From: an uncultured Collinsella sp.
Lineage (GTDB): Bacteria; Actinomycetota; Coriobacteriia; Coriobacteriales; Coriobacteriaceae
Assembly: GCA_902489955.1 (NCBI GenBank)
Contig: CABUBY010000029.1
Coordinates: 1-15,988, forward strand
Direction of reading: 5' to 3'
Length of the DNA stretch: 15,988 bases
Position 1 is the first letter of the stretch. The number at the start of each line of letters is the position of its first letter. Below, piece after piece: positions 1 through 7,693 of this stretch. The position numbers were made by a program, and so were the translations under genes. The notes beneath the pieces were generated by a model, which was given only the letters and a program-made list of their open reading frames with translations, was not told the DNA's origin and searched no databases.

Positions 1-341
1 ACGAACGGCGTCACGGACGGGAACGTCATCTTGGCGGGATCGACCTCGGTGCGGACGGTCACCCAGCCGGGATCCTCCCCCTCCATGGAGATGACGTAGT
101 ACACGGCGTAGCGGCCGCACAGGCTGCGCTCATCGTTGCCGATGATCACGGGAATCCAGCCGTAGCGCTCGTAGTACAGGTAGTGGACGGCCTCGGGCAG
201 CTTGTCCTGCTTGACGGTGATCGTCAGCTGGTCCTCGCACTGCCACTCGACCTTCTCGATGCAGCCCGGAACGGCGCGGCGCAGGGCCTCGACATGGCTC
301 TCGCAGCGACGGGCATACACCTTGTTCTCAGTTTCAATCAT
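1..341 (-). CDS. hyfG: Hydrogenase-4 large subunit HyfG/HycE, N-terminal NuoC-like part (partial)
   Basis: Only the first 113 residues are in the window; the gene continues past base 1. The protein begins MIETENKVYARRC and contains the pattern of the complex I 30-kDa (NuoC) domain: LPEAVHYLYYERYGW, then IGNDERSLCGRYAVYYV, then a valine-rich strand ending in MTFPSVTPFV, where NuoC proteins have tFPSvTp. In HycE/HyfG this domain is fused to the [NiFe] catalytic large subunit (about 540-570 residues in total), which should follow off-window. The start ATG lies 3 bases after the hyfF stop and is preceded by GGAG overlapping that stop, suggesting translational coupling. The gene order and the match to E. 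coli HyfG position support the call. A stand-alone NuoC-like protein cannot be excluded without the missing sequence. Confidence 0.85.
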   Translation of the reverse strand, partial: MIETENKVYARRCESHVEALRRAVPGCIEKVEWQCEDQLTITVKQDKLPEAVHYLYYERYGWIPVIIGNDERSLCGRYAVYYVISMEGEDPGWVTVRTEVDPAKMTFPSVTPF

Positions 342-344
342 TCG

Positions 345-1904
345 TTACTCCACCTCGCTCTGAGCGGTCTCGGTACCGAACACAGCGCGGTACATCGGCG
401 TCGCGTGAAGTTCCTCGGTGCTCTGCTCGAGTACGATGCCGGTCGCGGTCTCCACACCGTGCACGAGGGGCAGCGGGGTGGCGATGCCAAACCACAAGAT
501 CATGACAGCCAGGATGATTTCGGGGATAAGCATGAGCGCCGGGGCCTCATGCTTGCCCATGCCCTGGGGCGCATGGCCGAATACCGACTTGAGTGCGATG
601 CGGGTGAGCGCGGAGATGGCCACGGTAAGACCGAGGGCGACCACGACGACCAGCCACATGGGACCGGCGGTAACACCGGCGACAAAAGTCAGGAACTCGG
701 AGATAAACATGCCAAAGGGCGGGAAGGCACCAAGACCGAGCAGCGCCAGGACGGCGAGCGCGGCGGTTGCGGGGGCAACCTCGACGACGCCCTGGATCTT
801 GGCCAGGCTACGCGTGCCAAAAGCGTGCTGGATGTTGCCGGACACGCAGAAGGCAAGCGTCTTGGTAAAGCCGTGGAACACGCAGTGCAGCAGGGCCGCG
901 GCGATACCTAGCGGGCCACCGATACCCAGGCACAGGGCGATAACGCCCACGTTCTCCACAGACGAGTACGCGAAGCGGCGCTTGAGGTCGTCCTGGCGAA
1001 ACATCGAAAGTGCCGCCACCAAAATGGACAGCGTGCCGACGATCAGCAGCAAAAGTTGCGGATACTCGGCGCCCACGGCCTGGATGGTAAAGCCGTAGAA
1101 GCGCATGATCACGAGCATGGCGCACTTAAGCAGCACGCCCGAGAGCAGGGCCGAGACAGGGCTCGGGGCCTGGGAGTGGGCATCGGGCAGCCAAGTGTGC
1201 ATGGGGAACAGGCCGGCCTTGGTGCCAAAGCCGATCACGATAAACGCAAAGGCGAGGCGCATGAGCGTCGGGTCGAACTGGTCGGCATACGGCAGCACGC
1301 ACGACAGGAATGCGGCCTCGTGGGCGTTGGGAATCACGTCGGCGGCGTTGGCGTAGATCAGCAGCGTACCGAACAGGCCAAAGGCCACGCCGGCGGTGCA
1401 GACCATCGCATACTTCCAAGAAGCCTCGAGGGCCGTCTTGTTCTTGTAGATACCCACGAGGAACACGGTGGAAAGCGTAGTTGCCTCCACGGCGGCCCAC
1501 GTGAGGATCATGTTGTTGGACAGGCACGCGAGCAGCATGGTGAACACAAACAGGCTAAACAGCGCAAAATACTGCTTGGCGCGCTCGGCGGGCATGGAGC
1601 CCTCCTCGATATCGGCCTTTACATAGGGCAGCGAGAACAGCCCCGTAAGAAAACCGATAAAGCCGATGAGAAGCACAAAGATGGCGCCCAGCGAATCGAG
1701 GTGGAACCACAGGCCAAGAGCGCTCGCGGTGTCGCCGCTCATAAGGACGTCGCCGGCCGTCATAATCGACAGCACCAGGACGGCTGCGACGGAGACCAGG
1801 TTGAGACCGGCAAACACGTTATAGGACGTGTTCTTGGGCAAAAAAGCCATGACCAGCGAGAACACCAAAGGAGTCGCGAGCAGGGCGAGAATCAACGTTT
1901 CCAT
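345..1904 (-). CDS. hyfF: Hydrogenase-4 membrane subunit F (NuoN/NuoM-like antiporter-type)
   Basis: This 519-residue, highly hydrophobic protein has the proton-conducting membrane transporter domain (Proton_antipo_M) of complex I and Mrp antiporters. Visible hallmarks are the mid-membrane glutamate E140 in WAAVEATTL, lysine K229 in GFGTKAGLFPMHTWLPDAH, and the following APSPVSALLSG segment. The E. coli HyfF it resembles is of similar length (526). It is the third antiporter-like subunit of this operon, after HyfB and HyfD, and is likely to take part in ion translocation coupled to formate-dependent H2 production. The start ATG at 1904 is preceded by GAGGGGG overlapping the hyfE stop, which is only 3 bases upstream. 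The hyfG start follows 3 bases after its stop. HycC-like or MnhD-like identity is possible from sequence alone; position and length favour HyfF. Confidence 0.9.
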   Translation of the reverse strand: METLILALLATPLVFSLVMAFLPKNTSYNVFAGLNLVSVAAVLVLSIMTAGDVLMSGDTASALGLWFHLDSLGAIFVLLIGFIGFLTGLFSLPYVKADIEEGSMPAERAKQYFALFSLFVFTMLLACLSNNMILTWAAVEATTLSTVFLVGIYKNKTALEASWKYAMVCTAGVAFGLFGTLLIYANAADVIPNAHEAAFLSCVLPYADQFDPTLMRLAFAFIVIGFGTKAGLFPMHTWLPDAHSQAPSPVSALLSGVLLKCAMLVIMRFYGFTIQAVGAEYPQLLLLIVGTLSILVAALSMFRQDDLKRRFAYSSVENVGVIALCLGIGGPLGIAAALLHCVFHGFTKTLAFCVSGNIQHAFGTRSLAKIQGVVEVAPATAALAVLALLGLGAFPPFGMFISEFLTFVAGVTAGPMWLVVVVALGLTVAISALTRIALKSVFGHAPQGMGKHEAPALMLIPEIILAVMILWFGIATPLPLVHGVETATGIVLEQSTEELHATPMYRAVFGTETAQSEVE

Positions 1905-1907
1905 GGA

Positions 1908-2561
1908 CTACCCCCTCAGCTCGGACAGGTCGCGCGCATCGAGCGAGTGGGAGTCGTCCCAGATGCGACGCACGACGATGGACATGATGATGACAGCAAA
2001 GATGGCGTCGGTGGCGATACCGATCTCGATAATCTCGGGAGCGGTGGGGGCCAAAAGCGCGAGCGTCACGTGGCTGCCGTTTTCCATAAGGCAGTATCCA
2101 AAGATCTGCTTCATGATGTTGCGCTGCGAGATGATGCAGGTGAGGCCCACAAAGAAGTGAGCGAAGCTAATGGCGAGCGCAGGAGTTGCGACCTCGGCCG
2201 TGGGCAGGCTGATCTGCGTCACGACGGCAAAGCAGATCGCGACCTCGACGGCGATGATGCAGATGGCCCACGCGGGCTTAAGGCCAGCCTTGAGCGATGC
2301 GTCGCTCGGCTCGCCCATCTTCTTATATGCGCGGTTAAGGATATAAGGGACCAGGACGACCTTAGTGATAAAGGCAGATCCAGCCCACATAAGCAGCTCC
2401 TGCGCACCGGTGGTGGCACCGAGCGTGGCGAGCAGTCCCACGAGCACCAGCGACTGCACCGCATACCAGCTGATGGCGTGCTTGATGTTCTTGGAGACGA
2501 CCACCATGGTGGACGTGACGATCAGAAGGCCGCCAAGGATGTTGACGATCGAATAACCCAT
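1908..2561 (-). CDS. hyfE: Hydrogenase-4 membrane subunit E
   Basis: This 217-residue protein consists mostly of membrane helices; E. coli HyfE has 216. The family-typical region is at residues 147-195, RNIMKQIFGYCLMENG followed by a run containing PTAPEIIEIGIATDAIFAV. HyfE subunits are related to the small NuoK subunit of complex I and sit between the antiporter-like subunits in the membrane arm. Acidic residues that could lie in helices include E106, E160, E177 and E179. The start ATG has a strong GGAGG 10 bases upstream, between the hyfD stop at 2575 and this start (13-base gap). The C-terminus is charged (WDDSHSLDARDLSELRG) and probably cytoplasmic. A family function beyond structural or ion-path roles is not settled. 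Confidence 0.9.
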   Translation of the reverse strand: MGYSIVNILGGLLIVTSTMVVVSKNIKHAISWYAVQSLVLVGLLATLGATTGAQELLMWAGSAFITKVVLVPYILNRAYKKMGEPSDASLKAGLKPAWAICIIAVEVAICFAVVTQISLPTAEVATPALAISFAHFFVGLTCIISQRNIMKQIFGYCLMENGSHVTLALLAPTAPEIIEIGIATDAIFAVIIMSIVVRRIWDDSHSLDARDLSELRG

Positions 2562-2574
2562 GTCGTTCTACCTC

Positions 2575-4032
2575 CTAACCGATCCAGCTGGCCGAAAGCG
2601 GGCCGCTAACGATAACCATGATGATGAGCACGATGAACACGAACGCCATCGCGCGGGGAAGCGGGGCTCCCGCAGCAACCTCGTCGCTCGGCTCGCCGGG
2701 CAGGCAATAGCCCATCCACTTGAGGAACCAGGCGAAGGTGGCGACGGTCTCGGCGACCATGATGCACACGAGCACCAGGATCGCGACGTTGCCGGCACCC
2801 ACAGAAAAGCCGCCGGCGATAATCTGGAACTTCGAGAAGAACGTGTTCATGGGCGGCACGCCGGCAATGGCGAGCGCCGCGACACCAAAGCCCACGCCCG
2901 AGATCGGGTACTTCTTTACGATGCCGCGAAGCTTGGGCAGCATACGCGTGCCGAGGGTAAAGGAGAACGAACCGGCGATCAGGAAGAACAGGGTCTTGGC
3001 GAAGGCGTGGTTAAAGATGTGGCACACGGCGCCATCAAAGGCCAGCTGGCTGCCAAAGACCGAAAGGCCCAGACCAAAGAACACATAGGAGAGCTGGGCG
3101 ATCGTGGAGAAGGCCAGCAGGCGCTTCATGTCCTTTTGCGGCAGGTACATAAGGAAACCAAAGAGCATGGTGACCATGGCGTCGATAATGGCGACCCAAC
3201 CCACGATCTCGGGAATCTCACCGGCAGAGACGAGTGCACGCGCGAACACGCACACGCCGACCTTGACCATCGAGGCACCATGCAGGTAGGCCGAAACAGG
3301 CGTCGGCGCCTCCATGGCCGAAGGCAGCCACATGTACATGGGAACCTGTGCGGACTTGGCCCAGGCCGCAAACAGCACGAGCAAAAGGACGATAGCCTTG
3401 AGCTTGGCGTCGAGACCGGCAATCGCGGTAATGGCGAAGGTACCGGTGTGGGCAAACACGATGGCGGCGCCCAGATACAGGCCGAGCGCACCGATATGCG
3501 TGATGATCAGGGCCTTCATGCCGGCCTTCTTGGCCGTAGGCGACATGTAGTAGCTAATGAGGCCCCAAGAGCACGCACCCGTGATCTCAAAGAACACGAG
3601 CTGGCCCAAAAGGGTCGAGCTGTACACAAGGCCGGCCATGGCGCCGATGAAGGTCGCGAGGTACGCGTAGAAGCGACGACGCGGTGCGTCGGGATGCTCA
3701 CGGTTATTCTCGCTCATATAGGGAATCGAATAGATCACGACAAGCAGGCCGATACCCACAAAGGCAGGCGCGAGCAGCGTGCTCATGCGATCGAAGGTGA
3801 ATCCCATGACGAGGGTCTGCCCAAACGAGATCAGGGGGACCTGCGTGTCGGGCATGCCGGCGCCAGCGAAATTCGCGGCGAGGGCGATGGTGCAGACCGT
3901 CGAGACGGCGGCACCCAAAACGCTGAACCACTTGGCGTACGGACGGGGGAACAGGGCGACGAGCACCGAGGCCACCATCGGGGCCGCGATAGCGACCAAG
4001 CCGAGAAGGGACAGACTGACTGCAAATGACAT
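2575..4032 (-). CDS. hyfD: Hydrogenase-4 membrane subunit D (NuoL-like antiporter-type)
   Basis: This 485-residue polytopic membrane protein belongs to the NuoL/M/N and MrpA/D superfamily; E. coli HyfD has 479. Key residues are E149 in VFFEITGACSWGLISYY, K226 in FAAWAKSAQVPMYMWLPSAMEAPTPVSAYLHG and K257 in ASMVKVGV. The MYMWLP segment replaces the MHTWLP or LHGWLP seen in its two paralogues in the same operon, as is usual for NuoL-type subunits. It is probably one of three ion channels of the membrane arm. The start ATG (4032) is preceded by GGAGAAGGGAG in the 15-base gap after hyfC. The stop is 13 bases before hyfE. No frameshift or truncation is visible. Confidence 0.9.
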   Translation of the reverse strand: MSFAVSLSLLGLVAIAAPMVASVLVALFPRPYAKWFSVLGAAVSTVCTIALAANFAGAGMPDTQVPLISFGQTLVMGFTFDRMSTLLAPAFVGIGLLVVIYSIPYMSENNREHPDAPRRRFYAYLATFIGAMAGLVYSSTLLGQLVFFEITGACSWGLISYYMSPTAKKAGMKALIITHIGALGLYLGAAIVFAHTGTFAITAIAGLDAKLKAIVLLLVLFAAWAKSAQVPMYMWLPSAMEAPTPVSAYLHGASMVKVGVCVFARALVSAGEIPEIVGWVAIIDAMVTMLFGFLMYLPQKDMKRLLAFSTIAQLSYVFFGLGLSVFGSQLAFDGAVCHIFNHAFAKTLFFLIAGSFSFTLGTRMLPKLRGIVKKYPISGVGFGVAALAIAGVPPMNTFFSKFQIIAGGFSVGAGNVAILVLVCIMVAETVATFAWFLKWMGYCLPGEPSDEVAAGAPLPRAMAFVFIVLIIMVIVSGPLSASWIG

Positions 4033-4047
4033 TGTTTCTCCCTTCTC

Positions 4048-4974
4048 CTACACGCCGACGACCACGAAGACAAACGCCAGAACGGCGATGCCCACGACGG
4101 CCCAGGTCTGATTACCGAGCACCTTAAAACGCGAGCGCGAGCAGGAGTTCTCGATCACGCCGCATACGACAAAGTCGATCAGGCACTTCACCAGGAAGAT
4201 GACTGCGCCAAGAACGGCGGCGGCGCCCACGGTCGTGGGCTCGCCCCAGGGGACGAAGATCGCGCAGAACCAGGCGACGACCAGGACCTGTTTCATGGAC
4301 ATGGCAAGCTTGGCCATGGCGAGCGACGGGCCCGAAAGCTCGGCGAGCGGACCTTCCTGAAGCTCCTGCTCGGCCTCGGCCTGGTCAAAGGGCAGCTTGC
4401 CGAGTTCCATGTAGCAGGCAATCGCAAAGGCGATGCCGGCGAGGATCACGGCGACCGGCGCGTCGATGGCGCCCGTCATGATGTGCTGACCCATGGTGGC
4501 GATGTCGGTGGAGCCGCACACCAGGGCGGCGGCAAACAGCGCCAACAGCATGGACGGCTCGATGAGCACGCTCATGAGCAGCTCGCGGACGCCGCCGATA
4601 CCGGCGTAGGCGTTGGACGAATCCACACCGCAGAGGGCGAAGAAGAAGCGGGCGAGCGCCAGGCTGTACATGATGGTGATGGCGTCACCAAAGACCGGGA
4701 TGGGGCTTTGCGCCGTAAAGAGCGGCAGACCCATCGCGAGCATAAAGGCGACGGCGAAGAACAGCGGCGGCATGATGCGCAGTGCAAAGCTCGCATCCTC
4801 GCTCTGGGACTCGGGACGCGCAAAGAGCTTTGCCAGGTCGCGGTAGTCCTGCATGATGCTGGGGCCGCGACGGTTGTGCATCTTGGCACGGATCACGCGG
4901 CCGAGACCGGAGAAGAACGGCGCGACGGCCATGACGACCACGCCCTGCAGAACGGCAAGTACGATGTTGTTCAT
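4048..4974 (-). CDS. hyfC: Hydrogenase-4 membrane subunit C (NuoH/HycD-like)
   Basis: This 308-residue membrane protein of the NuoH/HycD family anchors the soluble hydrogenase arm to the membrane arm. Family motifs are R35-R36-G-P-S followed by IMQDYRDLAKLF (residues 35-51), GGVRELLMSVLIEPSML (127-143), and the acidic loop MELGKLPFDQAEAEQELQEG (189-208). The last of these includes E190, D197, E200 and E202, which correspond to the charged loop near the quinone/E-channel in complex I. E. coli HyfC has 315 residues and HycD 307. The start ATG follows the hyfB stop by 12 bases, and the gap is essentially one long Shine-Dalgarno (GGAGGGGAG). Its position between HyfB and HyfD is the same as in the E. 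coli hyf operon. Confidence 0.93.
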   Translation of the reverse strand: MNNIVLAVLQGVVVMAVAPFFSGLGRVIRAKMHNRRGPSIMQDYRDLAKLFARPESQSEDASFALRIMPPLFFAVAFMLAMGLPLFTAQSPIPVFGDAITIMYSLALARFFFALCGVDSSNAYAGIGGVRELLMSVLIEPSMLLALFAAALVCGSTDIATMGQHIMTGAIDAPVAVILAGIAFAIACYMELGKLPFDQAEAEQELQEGPLAELSGPSLAMAKLAMSMKQVLVVAWFCAIFVPWGEPTTVGAAAVLGAVIFLVKCLIDFVVCGVIENSCSRSRFKVLGNQTWAVVGIAVLAFVFVVVGV

Positions 4975-4986
4975 GCTCTCCCCTCC

Positions 4987-7005
4987 TTAACCCATTTGCA
5001 CGGCGAGCACGAGGAACACCACGAGTGCCGCGACGATGTAGCAGATATAGATGCTGTAGTTGCCGCCCTCGAGCTTAGTCGCGAGGTCGGCGAGCTTCTC
5101 GACACCCTTATGCGGGGCATCGACGAGAACCTTGTCGGGTACGGGCTCCACAGCCTCGGCCACACCGGTGAGCTTCTGGAAGAAGTGAGCGATGGACCAG
5201 CAGACGGCCGTGCAGCGGTCGCGCAGCGTGTAGAGCGGCTGCATAAACCAGGACACCTCGGAGGCGAAGGTCGTGGCCACGACGGGCATATGCTCGTTGG
5301 GAGCATAGCCGCATGCCCACGGCTGGGACTTCTGCACCTTGCCGACGGTCTTAAGCTTGCGATAACCGCAGGCAAGGCCGACAAGTACCACGAGCGCAAT
5401 AGCGATCGCGGGCGTGGAGGTGGCAGCGCCGGAGTATTGGTTCATGAGCTCCATGCCCTCGGCGGCAAACACGCCACCGTACGGATGCAGCACGGACGCG
5501 GCGACATCGACCAGCACGGGCGCGATCACGGGAGCGCCAATGCCCAGCACGACGCAGATGGCCGCGAGCAGGCCCTGCGCAAACACCATGGGGGCGGGAA
5601 CCTCCTTGGCATTGGCCGCGGCCTCGGAGCGGGGCGCGGAGGCAAAGGAGACGCCATAGGCCTTGACGAAGCACGTGACGGCCAGAGCGCCGGTAATGGC
5701 AAGCGCGACGGCAGCGAACACGGCCACGATCATGACGGCCTTGTCGCCCTGCATGGCGGCGTTAAAGAGCGACTGGTAGGTAAACCACTCGGACACAAAG
5801 CCGTTGAAGGGCGGGATGGCCGAGATGGCAAGCGCGCCAATAAGGAAGCAGATGGCCGTTGCCGGCATACGACGGAACAGGCCGCCCATCTTCTCCATAT
5901 TGCGCGTACCCGTGGAGTACAGCAGCGCACCGGCGCCCAAGAACAGCTCGCCCTTAAACATCGCGTGGTTAAACGTGTGGTAGAGGGCGGCCATCAGAGC
6001 CAGGACGGCGATGCCGACCGAGTTGAGCCCCATGGCGGCCATGGAGGCGCCGACGCCGAGCAGAATGATGCCGATGTTCTCGACGGAGTGATAGGCCAGC
6101 AGGCGCTTGATGTCATGCTCCTGCAGGGCGAAGGCCACGCCGAGGACCGACGAGATCGCACCGAAGACCATGACCATAAGGCCCCACCAGACCTGAACGC
6201 CCGAGGCGGAGAGCAGGTCGAGGCCCACCTTGAGGATGCCGAAGATACCGATCTTGATCATGCCGCCGGACATGAGGGCCGACACGTTGGACGGCGCCTC
6301 GGGATGTGCCTTGGGCAGCCAGCCGTGCAGCGGGATAATACCGGCCTTGGCGCCAAAGCCAAAGAAGGCGAGCACGAAGCACACGGATGCGACCGCGGGG
6401 CTAAACTGCGTAGCGCGGAAATCCGCAAAGGCAAACGAGCCACCGGCGAAGTTGGTCATGGTGAGGAAGCTCGCCATGATGAGCACAAAGCCCACGTGCG
6501 CGATCACAAAGTAGAGCCAACCGCCATGGATGGAGTTCTCGTTCTCCTCGATCACGACCAGGAAGTACGAGGTCAGCGACATGAGCTCAAAGGCGACCAG
6601 GAACCAAAACACGTTGTCGGCGGTGATGACGAGCATCATGGACGCCACAAAGGTGTTAAAGAAGAAGCCGGCGCGGCCCTTTTTGCCCGGGTACTCATCA
6701 AAGTAGTTGAGACCGTAGATCGAGCCGGCAAACGCGAGCACCGAGATGAGCGCCACGAACAGGCCGGACAGCTGGTTGAGCAGCAGCTGGAAATGGGCAA
6801 ACGGGAAGAACACGATGGTGTCGACCGACGTGACATCGCCCAGCACGGCCTGGATACCGGCCACAAACGAAAGCACCGCGGCGACGGCGCCGATTAGGCA
6901 GCCGGCGGTCTTGGCGGCGTTATCGGCCTTGATCAGCAGAACCGAGGCGAGCGCACCGATGCACGAGACGGCAAGCGATGCGATAAACAGCGTCATGCTA
7001 TCCAT
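4987..7005 (-). CDS. hyfB: Hydrogenase-4 membrane subunit B (large NuoL-like antiporter-type)
   Basis: This 672-residue polytopic membrane protein has the same length as E. coli HyfB (672). The Proton_antipo_M core shows E140 in FLVAFELMSLTSYF, K220 in GFGAKAGIIPLHGWLPKAH, H227, K251 in GGMIKIG, and YHTFNHAMFKGELF in a later helix. The C-terminal extension (about 480-672) has an extra helix and a soluble segment with CGYAPNEHMPVV, typical of HyfB/HycC. It likely forms the proximal antiporter-like subunit. The start ATG at 7005 overlaps the hyfA stop by 8 bases (ATGGATAG), with GGGAG 8 bases upstream, so translation is probably coupled. A second ATG three codons later (6996) is possible but lacks its own good ribosome site. 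Confidence 0.93.
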   Translation of the reverse strand: MDSMTLFIASLAVSCIGALASVLLIKADNAAKTAGCLIGAVAAVLSFVAGIQAVLGDVTSVDTIVFFPFAHFQLLLNQLSGLFVALISVLAFAGSIYGLNYFDEYPGKKGRAGFFFNTFVASMMLVITADNVFWFLVAFELMSLTSYFLVVIEENENSIHGGWLYFVIAHVGFVLIMASFLTMTNFAGGSFAFADFRATQFSPAVASVCFVLAFFGFGAKAGIIPLHGWLPKAHPEAPSNVSALMSGGMIKIGIFGILKVGLDLLSASGVQVWWGLMVMVFGAISSVLGVAFALQEHDIKRLLAYHSVENIGIILLGVGASMAAMGLNSVGIAVLALMAALYHTFNHAMFKGELFLGAGALLYSTGTRNMEKMGGLFRRMPATAICFLIGALAISAIPPFNGFVSEWFTYQSLFNAAMQGDKAVMIVAVFAAVALAITGALAVTCFVKAYGVSFASAPRSEAAANAKEVPAPMVFAQGLLAAICVVLGIGAPVIAPVLVDVAASVLHPYGGVFAAEGMELMNQYSGAATSTPAIAIALVVLVGLACGYRKLKTVGKVQKSQPWACGYAPNEHMPVVATTFASEVSWFMQPLYTLRDRCTAVCWSIAHFFQKLTGVAEAVEPVPDKVLVDAPHKGVEKLADLATKLEGGNYSIYICYIVAALVVFLVLAVQMG

Positions 7006-7615
7006 TGTTTACGCTCCCTTCTGCTTTCTCGGACAGGCCCTGGGCCACAGCGGTAACGTCGACGACCGGACCGTTTTCGATCGAGCGCAGGCGCTTGGCC
7101 TCGTCGAGCTCGCGATCGGCCGCGCCACCCATGACGGTCAGCGCCTTGGTAGGGCACGCCGCCACACAATGCGGGCCGTCCGGATCGAATGCGCACAGGT
7201 CGCACTTGACAGCGCAGGTGTACTGACCAGGAGCCCACGTAAGCAGGCTGCTCAGGGACTTAGGATACGAAGGCGTCGGGTCGCACATGCCTGCGACACC
7301 GGCGATAGACGTGCCATCGGGATGGATGGCTCCGAAGGGGCACGCGATGGCGCACAGCCTGCACCCGATGCACTCCTGCTCCTTGACGTGGATGCGATCG
7401 CCATCGTGCTCGATGGCATTCACCGGGCAAACCTCGGCGCAGGGGGCACCCTCGCAATGGTGGCAGGCAAGGGCGGCCGAAATACCGCCGGTCTTCACGA
7501 GCGCCAAGCGCGGCGTATCCTGAAGACCCTGCATCCGGTGGGCGTCGGCACAGGCGGACTGGCATGTTCCGCAGCCGATGCACCTCTCCGGGTTGATGCC
7601 GATGAAGCGGTTCAT
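6998..7615 (-). CDS. hyfA: Hydrogenase-4 iron-sulfur subunit A (four [4Fe-4S] ferredoxin)
   Basis: This 205-residue HycB/HyfA-type polyferredoxin has the same length as E. coli HyfA. Four cysteine groups are complete: C12-C15-C18-C22, C51-C54-C59-C63, C82-C85-C88-C92 and C138-C141-C150-C154, enough for four [4Fe-4S] clusters. It would pass electrons from FdhF to the hydrogenase small subunits. An ATG at 7615 is chosen because AAAGGAAG lies 6-8 bases upstream. A GTG at 7621 is in frame but would leave no space for that site. There are no transmembrane segments and no signal peptide, consistent with a cytoplasmic arm. Extra residues 107-135 (with one lone cysteine, C111) separate clusters three and four. 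It overlaps hyfB by 8 bases and follows a GC-rich hairpin downstream of fdhF. Confidence 0.92.
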   Translation of the reverse strand: MNRFIGINPERCIGCGTCQSACADAHRMQGLQDTPRLALVKTGGISAALACHHCEGAPCAEVCPVNAIEHDGDRIHVKEQECIGCRLCAIACPFGAIHPDGTSIAGVAGMCDPTPSYPKSLSSLLTWAPGQYTCAVKCDLCAFDPDGPHCVAACPTKALTVMGGAADRELDEAKRLRSIENGPVVDVTAVAQGLSEKAEGSVNNG

Positions 7616-7635
7616 CCCCACTTCCTTTCAAAATA

Positions 7636-7674
7636 ACGGGCCGGGCTCCCGAACGTACGGGACGCCCGGCCCAA
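7636..7674 (-). terminator. GC-rich intercistronic hairpin between fdhF and hyfA (leaky terminator or processing site)
   Basis: GGGCCGGGC (7638-7646) pairs with GCCCGGCCC (7664-7672). Inside it TCCC (7647-7650) pairs with GGGA (7659-7662), giving about 13 pairs with one bulged base and an 8-base loop. On the minus strand the stem is followed by GTTATTTTG, a weak T-rich tail. It is the only strong hairpin inside the hyf part of the operon. It could be a partial terminator lowering hyf expression relative to hydN-fdhF, or a 3' stabilising stem for the fdhF message. The structure is seen; the role is inferred. Confidence 0.6.
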
Positions 7675-7693
7675 ATAGCCAACGAGAACGGGA

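Noticed and set aside
4483..6897. Open frame of 804 codons on the plus strand opposite hyfB and hyfC (similar long frames at 2560-4029 and 7703-9445)
   Set aside because: These frames are antisense to well-supported genes, rich in His, Asp, Gly and Arg as expected for the complement of GC-rich membrane-protein codons, and have no recognisable domains or ribosome sites.
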